DNA of 64,000 bases from Paragorgia papillata. Its lineage: Eukaryota; Cnidaria; Anthozoa; Scleralcyonacea; Coralliidae. Of the stretch, positions 10,586-20,909 are shown one piece after another (position 1 is the first letter of the stretch; the number at the start of each line of letters is the position of its first letter). The notes below the pieces were generated by a model, which saw only the letters and a program-made list of their open reading frames with translations, did no database searches and had not been told where the DNA came from. The stretch covers positions 1,237,501 to 1,301,500 of the forward strand of contig JAWNZC010000002.1 in assembly GCA_035771165.1 (NCBI GenBank), given 5' to 3'. A program made the translations under genes and the position numbers.

Positions 10586-13320
10586 ATGAAAAGTTTACCG
10601 TGCAGTTTGTCATTAATATTGTCAACTGTTAGACTCTTTCCCTTTCTTGTTCAAATATCTAAAGCCAGTGATCATTGTTATTCCAAGGAGCAGAATTGCA
10701 AAGACACTGCAAAGCCTGAACACGTTATAAGTGGAGAAAAACAGCAAGACCCAGAAATTAATAGAAATATGGAGTGGCGATCTCATGGGAAAGATAATGA
10801 AGATTTGGTCAGTCAGTTAAAAAACTATGGCATAATAAAAAGCAGCGAGGTCGAGCAGGCAATGAGGAAAGTGGATCGTGGTAATTACTGTTCGAGATCG
10901 CCGTATATGGATTCACCTCAACCCATTGGATTTGGTGTTACAATCAGTGCCCCTCACATGCACGCCCATGCTTTGGAAATTCTTAAAAACAACATGAAAG
11001 AGGGAAGCATTGTACTTGATGTGGGCTCTGGTATGTGTCTTGGGAGATTTTATGTTCAACTAAATCGGTTTTAAAATTATGGTGTTAATTAGTTAATTAT
11101 AATGCACAAAAATTATCCAGTTATTAAATATTTATTATGATTGGTTAATATTCCAGTGTTCTTGATAGTTATGTTTTATTATAAATTATACAATACCCTG
11201 GTTGCTATGCGTGTTTTCATTGGTTGTTGGCCATGATCTATTAGAGGACAGACACATGGTCACGTCAGATCACGTCAGCTGACCTGCTTTTTTCTTTCTT
11301 CATGCCCCAAAATCCGGCAAGAGTTTCGACAAAGACCTTTTAAATTTTTATTGTATAAAACAAATAGATTCCATTTTTTTGTTGTCTGTTCAGTTATAGA
11401 TGCACAGAAGATGTCACAACGTGGTAAGAACATCAGTGGCCCACTCGACTGCGTCTCGTGGGCCACTTTTTTGTTCTTACCACGTTGTGACGTCATCTGT
11501 GCATCTATAACTGAACAGACAACGGCAAAATGGAATCTATTTGTTAAATAGGTTGCATCTTTCGCACACTCTGATTGGTCAGTTACTGTGTTTATATCAG
11601 GCTATGCAAACACGGTTGTGATGTCACGGCACATTTTTTAGCCTTATTTCATAAAAGAAATAGAAAATGGATGCCCTGTGTTTATATAACCCTATATAAA
11701 CACTCCAGTAAGTTTTGGAGAATTTGAAAGTACTTATGTAAACTCTCACCTATGGCTTAGGTTCACATAAACTTTTGAATTCTCCCAACTCGCTCTTATG
11801 TTTGCATCAGGCTATATAAACACTACTGGCCATTTCTTAAATGTAAAGAATTTAGTAACAAACAATTGGAGAACCAAGCTGTATTATATACTCAGGAAAT
11901 ATCATCGTTGACAGACAAAATTTGAGACTGTAGTTGTAATAGACGTTTCCACGTGAAGTCCATGGACGACGCTTGGGTAATTTGGTTGGCTCTCGCAAAA
12001 CTTCAGACTACATCCCAAACTTCAGAAAAACATTGAACATTAGCCAATCAGAATTGTTAAAAAGAAAGATCATGTAATCCATTCACTTCATGTGGAAAAG
12101 TCTATTGCACTTGTAGCTTGCCGCAACAACAACTACTCATGCATGACTCACACTCAAACAGTATACATTTTATTCCTTCCCAAAACCTCCTATAGTTTAC
12201 AAGACATCTTGATGTTTTTCTCTTGCCTTTCCAGGCAGTGGTTATCTGTGTGCATGTATGGCTCAAATGGTTGGCAAAACTGGTAAAGTGATTGGAATTG
12301 ATCACATTGAAGGCTTGGTTGCTTTATCAAAAGAAAATATTATAAAGAAAGAGAAGTATTTGCTGGATGAAGGAAGAGTTAAACTATTATTTAGAGATGG
12401 CTGGGATGGTTGTCCTTCTGGTAAGATTATGCTTTCAGAGTATGTTTGTTGTAAATGGGACAAACCCCATTTTGATTTTTTTTGACAGACATATTTATGA
12501 CAGTGACAGCGTTTTTTTTTATAGCAATGAAATATTGATGTTTCAAGTAATATTTCATAAACAAGTGGGAGTGTTTTACCAGGGGTTACAAACACGAGAG
12601 GACAATGAAAATCACGAGGCTCTTAACCAAGTAATTTTCATTGTTTTCGAATGTTTTACAAACACGAGACAACATTGAAAATTATGAGGTAATAGCCCAA
12701 GTGACTTTTGTTGTTCTCAAGTGTTTGTAAGCCCTTGTAAAACACGATACATGAGATAATGAAATAGCTTCTCACTTGTCTATTATAGTCGAATTTGGGG
12801 ACTTGATTCATATTATATTAGACAATGATTGAATTTATAATTAAGAAATGTGGTAATAAACGGTCCTTTGTTTGTGCCGTTTATTATCTTATTTCTTAAT
12901 TATGAATTCAGTTTGCACGACTTTACCAGCTTTCAAAACTCGTGCGCATGACCAAATATTTTCCCCTCTGATTGGCTAATTAACTCATGAATTATTAATG
13001 AGTTTGAGAAATGTTAGTATTTCATCAAAATCTCGGTGAACCACTTCTTTTTCACTTTGCTAAACTACTTCATATTTTGCTATTGTGAAATTTTAGAAGG
13101 TCCGTTTGATGCCATCCATGTTGGTGCTGCAGCAGCCAAAGTACCGCAAGCACTTGTTGATCAACTAAAACCTGGAGGAAGATTGTTCATTCCAGTTGGA
13201 CCAGAGTACGGAGAGCAGTATTTGGAACAAATTGACAAACAGACAGATGGAACAATATCTCGTCAACGCTTGATGGGCGTACGTTATGTCCCACTTGTCA
13301 ACAAGGGACAAAAGACATGA
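10586..13320 (+). CDS. PCMT1: protein-L-isoaspartate O-methyltransferase with N-terminal extension
   Basis: SAM-dependent repair enzyme that methylates L-isoaspartyl residues in damaged proteins. Exons 10586-11030, 12235-12420 and 13097-13320, joined in phase 1, give 284 aa (the family norm is about 227). From Met62 (MEWRSHG, ATG at 10769) the sequence aligns along its length with animal PCMT1. Visible are NPYMD-like [26 protein letters not shown] motif [42 protein letters not shown] and the terminal LMGVRYVPL. The 61 upstream residues begin [20 protein letters not shown], which looks like a secretory signal peptide. I chose ATG 10586 because the frame upstream only extends to a TTG. Translation from Met62 would give the usual cytosolic form. 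AATAAA lies at 13475-13480. Confidence 0.92.
11359..11545. repeat. 187-bp palindromic element in PIMT intron 1
   Basis: Arms of about 85 bp pair AACAAATAGATTCCATTTT and GTCTGTTCAGTTATAGATGC with their reverse complements around a centre near 11455 (CCCACTCGACTGCGTCTCGTGGG). Near-identical arms suggest a young fold-back MITE. Open frames on both strands here are products of the symmetry. Confidence 0.88.
12829..12910. repeat. hairpin element in PIMT intron 2
   Basis: TGAATTTATAATTAAGAAAT is inverted as ATTTCTTAATTATGAATTCA, with an inner AATAAACGG/CCGTTTATT pair. Confidence 0.75.
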
Positions 13321-13606
13321 TGGATTATTTCACCAGCCTAGCTTCTCCATTTCGAATATTATGTTGTCCATAGACTTAATGACAGAAAGCTTAATTTTAA
13401 AAGCTGAAAGTATTTTGTTACTGTCAATTGAAACATGTTTAAAATAGCATTAGTTTAAGAACTTGATGTAAAGAAATAAATTGTCTCTAACTTGGTCAAA
13501 CCACTGAAACTGAATAACATTCGTGTCAAATAGCTAGTATCTTTCATTCATAATTTAGTTCATTAACTCATTGCTGCCTAGGAGGTCGGAGGGTTCTCCT
13601 TTTGAT

Positions 13607-14232
13607 GAGTAAAATAGTCTGGTGTGAGACAAAGTAAAATAGTCTGGTGTTAGTCAGAATAAAATAGTCTGGTGTTAGACAGAGTAAAATAGTCTGGCGT
13701 TAGACAGTAAAATAGTCTGGTGTTAGACAAAGTAAAATAGTCTGGTGTTAGACAGAGTGAAATAGTCTGGCGTTAGACAGAGTAAAATAGTCTGGTGTTA
13801 GACAGAATAAAATAGTCTGGCGTTAGACAGAGTAAAATAGTCTGGTGTTAGACAAAGTAAAATAGTCTGGTGTTAGACAGAGTAAAATAGTCTGGTGTTA
13901 GACAAAGTAAAATAGTCTGGTGTTAGACAGAGTGAAATAGTCTGGCGTTAGACAGAGTAAAATAGTCTGGTGTTAGACAGAATAAAATAGTCTGGCGTTA
14001 GACAGAGTAAAATAGTCTGGTGTTAGACAAAGTAAAATAGTCTGGTGTTAGACAGAGTAAAATAGTCTGGTGTTAGACAGAGTAAAATAGTCTGGCGTTA
14101 GACAGAGTAAAATAGTCTGGTGTTAGACAAAGTAAAATAGTCTGGCGTTAGACAGAGTAAAATAGTCTGGTGTTAGACAGAGTAAAATAGTCTGGTGTTA
14201 GACAGAGTAAAATAGTCTGGCGTTAGACAGAG
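13607..14232. repeat. 25-bp minisatellite, about 25 copies
   Basis: Tandem units of exactly 25 bp share the core AAAATAGTCTGG(T/C)GTTAGAC with variants ending ACAA or ACAG. The array follows CTCCTTTTGATGAG, a flank also seen beside single dispersed copies of the core. A variant block at 13741 recurs 175 bp (seven units) later at 13916. There are no unique spacers. It lies between PIMT and rhodanese 1. Confidence 0.95.
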
Positions 14233-14804
14233 AACCGAACATTTTGAAAACGTTTAACTTCTCTATGACTATTTGGACGACAAAAACAATTCAAAAATGC
14301 ATTTTTGAATCAGTGTTTTTGCCGTCCAAATGAAGGAGATAAAAGGAGAAAAAAGTCCAAATTCTCCTTGCGCTAATGAAGACATGATTTTGGCTGGCGT
14401 CGTTGTATTTTATAAATTACCTTTCGCGCGTGAAACACCACAGGGGTGGAGTAAATAATTGTTTGTCTGTTTTCCGCGCGAAGGTCTGGCTGGGACGTCC
14501 ACGTGCTCTACAGGTGAATTAGTTTGGATTTTTGGGAGTCACGAGCTACGAAAGATTTTTTTTAGATATTTTTTTATCCTCGAACGTTAAAGGAATGAAA
14601 CATTCTCCCAAAAAGCAAAGGAAATCGTTTTAGCATTTAATTAATTAACGGCTTATATAAACTTGATGTATCATATATATACGGCACTCCTATTACGTCA
14701 CTGTTCACTAACAAATCATATTAACTATTAATGAGATATTAACCGTGGTTAAATATGCGATATTGCCCGGAGAAATAATAACATGATCTTGCAGCAGTTC
14801 CATC
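14233..14804. other. intergenic, upstream of rhodanese 1
   Basis: No coding or RNA signal is recognised. It includes a short inverted motif AATTCAAAAATGCATTTTTGAA at about 14290 and presumably the promoter of the rhodanese gene at 14805. Confidence 0.5.
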
Positions 14805-17144
14805 ATGGCGGCATCGACATCCAAAAGTCCTTTCATGTTACGTGTTATAATGAAAAGTATTCGCAGTATTTTTCCAAAAGTTAACCAGCTAGAAACTGAT
14901 GCATTGGATAGTTGGATAAAAGATGAAGATACCGACAATTTTGTTATACTAGTAATACTATTAACACTGATTCATATATATCGATTGATTGTACGATTTG
15001 TACACTCACACTTAGTATTTCTACGATTTCATATATGCAGACAACAAACATGAAATGGGCGTACTTGCACGAAAGCTATTGATTGTTATGAATTGTTTTA
15101 TCTGTATAGGATGTTCGTGAGAAGGATGAACAGAAAGTTAGCCATCTTCCTTCAGCTTTATTCATCAACCCAGAAGCACCAGGGCATGAAGTAATGGCTA
15201 AAGTAAAGGAACAAACCAAAGGTACGTTCAACAAAATAATGAATGGAAAGAGCAGACGAGATTTAGCTATACATACCGGTGGAGGCCCACACTACCTTAG
15301 AATACTAAAACGGTGTCAAGACATATTTACATGCAGTCATCCATAAAGTATATTTTCAAGTACGTTTTTCCTTACAAAAAATTATGTGGAGGCTCCCTTG
15401 TTGTGGAGGTCCCTGGGCAACTGCCCAGCTTGGCAGCTTGCTCATTCCTAAATCCATATGGTGTTCCATCCCGGCATCCCGGCATCCCAGCCTTCTCAAT
15501 GTCTGCAGTAAGAGCAACTGGATTTTGTAGCTCAACATTCGACATTGAAACGCGATGTCGAAGTTCGCGATTCAACAATCAACTTTGCGACGCGGCTCAT
15601 AATTAACGAGGCTCTCCCTGTTCCTCTACTTATTCTCGTATCTAGTGCATATGCTAACATTATTTTACTATACCATGCACTACTGAAGGCGCGCCCAGGG
15701 GCCTCCACATGTCTAAATCCGGCCCTGCCACGTGGAGACTGGCTGTGGTGAATGGAAGACTTTCTATATAGTAAAGACTGTAAAATTGAACCAACGATGG
15801 TCGAGGAATCTCAAAATCTATGACTCAATCCAAAGTGCTCAATCCGTGAATTATTACCCTGCTGGTAGTGAATTACTAATTAGTGAACATAGTCCTTTTG
15901 GATAACGAAAAGACCGTAACATGCTGTGCGTTTTGACGCGATCTGACACGTAGGCTAATAAATACCATCTTGCGCCAGTCCTAGTCGCGCCAGTCATACT
16001 ACTTGGCACGACACGCGTGCGTCTAATAAATCTTATTCTGATAAAGATAATAAATTTTGCTCTGGTGATGGCCTGAGGCTCCGAACAATAGGCGAGTTTC
16101 AGGGTGTAGCGCGCGCATCACTTTTCAAAAAAAACAAACTGGTATGCTCCACTCAAAGTAAACTGTTTTTAAAATCAACAAAGTATTGATACAGTTTCTG
16201 GATGGTTAACACACTGTTATTCTGCTGTTGTTGGCTCGCTAGCAAGTCTGTTTGCCATTGCTTCAGTGGCGCAACTACTGGGTGGGAAGGGTGGGTAAAC
16301 CCAACGGGCCCCGAATTAATTAGGGGCGGGAATTAATTAGGAACTCCGAACATTTTGTGACGTCATTATTATTATTATTATCATGTCATGACATTATATT
16401 ATTATCGTGTCTTCCACTAGGCTATGCGCGCAGGCTATGCGGAATGGAATGAATGCAGCTATGAATCTATTCAAATAATCTGCCCACTTTAACAGATTTT
16501 GAATGTGAGTGATTAGATTTTGCTCAAAAGTGCCCTCAAAGTGCAGGAAATGCCATTTCAGAGACCCTAGATTCAAAAATTTTCCGGGGGACCATGCCCC
16601 CGAACCCCCCTAGAAATGCGGTCACTAAATCGGAAAGGGCCCCCGAAGTAATCAATCCCACGGCCCCCCAGATGCCTAGTTGCGCCACTGCATTGCTTAC
16701 TGTGGGGAGCCCGCCAATTCCTTTGCAAAATGATGCTCGCTCAATACCCTGAAACTCACCTATTAACAGACGTAGCGTTTCCACTGAATTCTTGTTTGCA
16801 TTACTAATAAATCTTGTTTATCATTGCTCCATTATTCGCGTGTTTCATTCTCTTTTTTAGGTCTTCGAGACAATGTGAACGTGGTCACATATTGTGCTGT
16901 GGGCATGCGTGCCTCAAAAATGGCTCAAAGAATCGCAGACGAACTTGAAAGAATGAAAGAAAGTGAAGATGATGAAGGAATGATCTCACTGAAAGTCTAC
17001 AACCTTGAAGGTGCAATATTCAAGTGGACTAACGAAGGAAAACAATTGGTGGACACTCAAGGACAAGAAACGCAATATTGTCATCCTTTTAGTTATGTAT
17101 TTGGCACTCTGATTCCTCCACATACACGAAAATATAAACTCTAG
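14805..17144 (+). CDS. single-domain rhodanese-like protein, copy 1
   Basis: Sulfur-transfer (rhodanese fold) protein of 180 aa. Exons 14805-14951, 15110-15221 and 16861-17144 join in phases 0 and 1. Domain landmarks in order are FPKVNQLETDALDSWI (N-terminal helix), VILDVREKDEQKVSHLP (conserved Asp-Val-Arg), and active loop YCAVGMRAS with predicted nucleophile Cys98 in the C-x-x-G-x-R/K pattern. The C-terminal block is YNLEGAIFKWTNEG...QETQYCHPF. The ATG at 14805 gives an N-terminus that aligns with the downstream paralogue from about residue 13. Its closest look-alikes by memory are bacterial-type one-domain rhodaneses with NLEG.I..W.NEG. The sulfur donor and acceptor are unknown. Confidence 0.85.
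16088..16770. mobile_element. composite inverted-repeat element in rhodanese 1 intron 2
   Basis: Outer arms AATAGGCGAGTTTCAGGGT and ACCCTGAAACTCACCTATT are inverted. Inner arms are CAGTGGCGCAACTACTGGG and CCTAGTTGCGCCACTG. Internal sequence carries GGGCCCCGAATTAATTAGG and an inverted-type partner near 16620-16660. No transposase frame is visible, so it is probably non-autonomous. Confidence 0.65.
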
Positions 17145-17270
17145 TATTTTATATTATTGGAATTATTGGAGATCTCTATGATCGCTTGAAAGACGAATTC
17201 TGTGTATGGAAGAATACATATTTTTTCAACACTTTGAGTCTCACGAGTTTCTTACGTATTATTACTACGC

Positions 17271-17471
<201 letters not shown>

Positions 17472-17566
17472 ATTGCAACAATTCAATATGTACAATGCGT
17501 CAACACAGAGGTGTCAACAATTCGTCTACTAGCTCCCATTCCTTCCGCGGTCGAATAAAATCCAAG

Positions 17567-18772
17567 ATGGCGACCGCCAACACAAACCAAGATTCAAAAA
17601 CAATGCGTGTTACTCTTTTTACAATAAGAAATAGATTTCCAAAAGTTAAACAACTGGAAACTGAAGTACTAGATAACTGGATGAAAGGAGACGAGATTGA
17701 TAATCTAATTTTACTGGTAAGATGCATACCAACTGAATTTATCATAGTTCAAATTGATAAATTGAAATACTAATCTATCAAAAGAGTAATATAAATTGTA
17801 TCCAAATATGCTGTGTGATAGGATGTTCGAGAGATGGAGGAATATAAAGTGAGTCATCTACCTGGAGCTGTATGGATCAAACCAGATGAACCAATTGATC
17901 AAGTAATTATGGTGATCAAAAATAGACCAAATGGTAAAGTTCAGGGATTATGCAAATTAATGCAAGTGTTATTAATAAACACGCAAGCCTGAGTTTTCTA
18001 TGAGAAAATAGTCAACGAGGCAAAGCTGAGTTGCTTAGTATCTAAAATGCGGGACCAATACTGCTCATCACCGTAACTTCCCATATTTGGTGGTGATTGA
18101 TATGTTAAACACTAAACTTGGTAATAAGATTGGTTAATATTTCAGCACTTACAGATAGATGGCTAGTTACCTCAGTTAATTTCACAGCCTGCAGGCTACA
18201 GTTTTGGTAACCGAACAATTTCAGAATAAACATATAATCACCATAATGACAGTACACCATTGTGTTGTTACATGATTGTGGTTGTTTGGTTCATTTGCTC
18301 TGAGACAACAGGTAGAAAGCTGAGCAATAAATTGTAATAAATGTGGTGTTTCACAAATTTTCACTTCTATATATCATATAACCCAACATAATAATAATTT
18401 ATCAACTATATTTTATGATTTATCTTTATTTTACTAGAAAGGCAAAGCAGTGGATGTGTTAAGATAGTTGCATATTGCTCATTAGGTTACCGTTCTTCAA
18501 GTATGGCGCAGAAAATTTACTATGAACTAAAAAGAACTGAAGATTTTAATATTGTTACAGAAGTATACAATCTTGAAGGATCAATATTTAAATGGGCAAA
18601 TGAAGGAAGAACAATGGTTGATTGTGACAATCAAGAAACACAATATTGTCATCCTTATAGTATTGTCTGGGGAAGGCTTCTAAGTGATAGTTTAAGAAAA
18701 TATGAACCAGTTGTACATACAAATATGAACCATTTATTATTAGCTGAAGAATCACATGGTGAGGCAGGCTAA
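17567..18772 (+). CDS. single-domain rhodanese-like protein, copy 2
   Basis: Tandem paralogue of the gene at 14805, 198 aa, starting 423 bp after its stop. Exons 17567-17716, 17822-17933 and 18438-18772 have the same intron positions and phases (0, 1) as copy 1, which argues for tandem duplication. Landmarks are RFPKVKQLETEVLDNWM, DVREMEEYKVSHLPGAV, active loop YCSLGYRSS (predicted nucleophile Cys101), YNLEGSIFKWANEG and QETQYCHPYSIVWG. It has a slightly longer C-terminus ending near EESHGEAG. Introns are much shorter than in copy 1. Function is assigned at family level only. Confidence 0.86.
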
Positions 18773-19403
18773 CCCCCTAGCTGGCTACAATGGTAGTACA
18801 ACTGGGGCCATGCAGTTCAAATGCTAGTTCTGATTGGCTAGAATTAAGCTCTACAGTACATGTAACTACAGTTAAAGTTAACAACCTTTTTTTTACAACT
18901 GACCCTTGATGTGTTATATCCTCCCAAAATGTATACAAATTAGCATATAATTTTATAACAAACTTTAAGGTGTTATGTCAATTTTATTTCATCAGCCAGA
19001 TGTAGCTTTAAATAGTACAGTACAGTATTACATATAAATATACACATACATGTCGTGTTACACATGCATATGATAGTTAAAAGCTAGCTAACTAACTAAA
19101 GATAAAATAGATTATATAAATAGTAAGTGTAATGATAGTACAGAAGTTTACAGATCTAACATGTAAATAAGATTGAGTGAATTCTATCAATTGTTTGATA
19201 TTATTGTGATACACTATACAACTCAATTGTAATATGGTACTGTGGAGCACACATGTAGATGCACCTTTGGTATTTTACTCTGGCTAATACCAGATAATTT
19301 TACTCATCAAGGGACGACCCCTGGTAGTAAATCTCAATGCTTAACCTTTGACTCCTAAGCATGCCCCTTACAAAAATGTTTAGTACAGCTCACGCTTACG
19401 AAA

Positions 19404-19512
19404 AAAGTCTATAGGCGCCTATAGGTCACCTATAGGAAATGTTTCAATTGCCTATAGAATCCTATAGGTTGGCCTATAGACAGTAGCTACCCTATAGGTC
19501 ACCTATAGACGT
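19404..19512. repeat. CCTATAGG motif cluster
   Basis: Within about 110 bp, GCCTATAG, CCTATAGG and ACCTATAG occur some eleven times with irregular spacing. CCTATAGG is itself a palindrome. Confidence 0.7.
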
Positions 19513-19529
19513 TTTTTGTTAGGGCAGTA

Positions 19530-19680
19530 TAGCTCAGCTCAGTACAGCTTAATATAGCTCAGTACTGCACAGCTCAGCTCCAGCTCAGTACAGTTACAGC
19601 TCAGTACAGCTCAGTGCAGTACAGCTCTGTATAATACACTTACAGCTTAGTACTGTACGGAGCTGTACTGTGCTGAGCTG
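19530..19680. repeat. degenerate CAGCTCAGTA repeat
   Basis: Irregular short repeats of CAGCTCAGTACAG and variants, ending in the inverse form GTACTGTGCTGAGCTG. Confidence 0.7.
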
Positions 19681-19713
19681 AAGCAGGCACAAATATATTA
19701 AAATATATGTTCA

Positions 19714-20480
19714 TCATGTTTTGAATTTCTTTTCCATAATAAGCTTTAAAAAGTAAGCATGCCATCTTGTATCTTCAGTCAACTCAGGGTGAAAAGCTAA
19801 AGCAATACAATTCTGATCTTGTACACCAACAATCACTTCTTGGTCTTGAAACTGTAAAGTTGCTAATGTTTTAACTGTTGGGCCATCTACAGATACTACT
19901 GCTGGTGCTCGAATGAATACACCATTATACACATCTGGTTTAGCATTATCAATACTATTTTGACCATTGTTCTTCGTAACGGCTTTCTCTTTCACAGTAA
20001 CACAACCTTCAAAACTGTTGAGTTGTCGTCCAAAAAAGTTCCTGCTTGTGGTCACATCTAGTATGCCAAACTACAAACATTGAAGAAAATTTTAATTATA
20101 TATATATCATAATTAATATCTCTAAGTGGTAATCTGACCTTTTTTAATGGTCCACGAGTTGCCTGATTTTCCAAGTTCTTTGAGAGTAAAATAAGACCAG
20201 CACAGGTACCAAACAAAACATGTTTATCATCTTTTGACCAATCACTTAATCTTCCGATCATGTTTTCATCAATAATGCGTCCTATAGTGGTACTTTCACC
20301 TCCAGGTATAACCAAACCATCTAGTTCGGCAAGATGACAAGCTTCACGAACATTAGTGACTTTGAGCTCGACATTTGCAAAGAAATTATGGTTCACGCAT
20401 TTTAAAAGAGCAATCTCGTGTTCTTTGAAAGCTCCTTGGATCGCTAGTACTCCAATGAACAACTTCTTTGCTTCGCTCAT
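19714..20480 (-). CDS. PDX2: PLP synthase glutaminase subunit PDX2 (SNO/PdxT)
   Basis: Class I glutamine amidotransferase that hydrolyses glutamine and channels ammonia to PDX1 for pyridoxal 5'-phosphate synthesis. Two exons, 20480-20139 and 20070-19714 (phase 0), give 232 aa. Visible are IGVLAIQGAFKEH at the N-terminus, IPGGESTT (oxyanion/substrate loop), FGTCAGLILL with nucleophile Cys93, LDVTTSRNFFGRQLNSF, GVFIRAP, and AFHPEL with the His208/Glu210 dyad. All three catalytic residues are present. A polar insert of about 25 residues after RQLNSFEG (residues 138-162) makes it longer than bacterial PdxT. It is divergent from PDX1, with a 429-bp gap. Confidence 0.95.
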
Positions 20481-20909
20481 AATAAATTTATATCAAGCTT
20501 CGCGACGTTCTGACTTCAAAATAACGTAAAAGACACTGACACGAAATAAAATCGCTGATGCAATAAATTAATGTCAGGTTCTGAAAAGATATATAAAGGG
20601 AGGGGAGAAAAGGAAACATTTCAAATATGATAAGATAAAACGTAATCAAAGAGAGTCCGAATTGCATTTGAACGTTCAAACTCTTGATCTATCGCCGCTT
20701 AATTTAAAGGAAAGATGTAGACAACGTCCTTATTTTCTCGCGAAAGATCGTGTTTTTTAAAGAGTCTGTACCCTCCCTCCCTCCCTCTGTAGATAGAGTT
20801 ATTTTAATTTCTGGTAATCATTCGTGCAGAAGTTTATATATTATTCAGAAATACTATTCATTGATTGTGATACGGTGGATTTTCTAGGAGGGAAAAGTAC
20901 TGCAATCTA
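20481..20909. promoter_or_regulatory. shared PDX2/PDX1 upstream region
   Basis: 429 bp lie between the divergent start codons of the two PLP synthase subunits. AT-rich stretches and a TATATAAAG at about 20590 are visible, but no element is assigned with confidence. Head-to-head SNZ/SNO pairs are known in yeast, so a shared promoter is a reasonable inference. Confidence 0.55.

Larger units (their letters stand above)
18773..19713. other. convergent intergenic region, rhodanese 2 / PDX2
   Basis: No gene seen. It holds a dispersed-core relative (TTTTACTCTGGCTAATACCAG) at 19273-19293, a cluster of CCTATAGG-type motifs at 19404-19512, and a degenerate CAGCTCAGTACAG repeat at 19530-19680. The 3' UTRs of both flanking genes must lie here. 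Confidence 0.6.

Noticed and set aside
13607..14232. CRISPR-like regular repeat array
   Set aside because: Units are contiguous at 25 bp without unique spacers, in an intron-bearing animal genome. It is a minisatellite.
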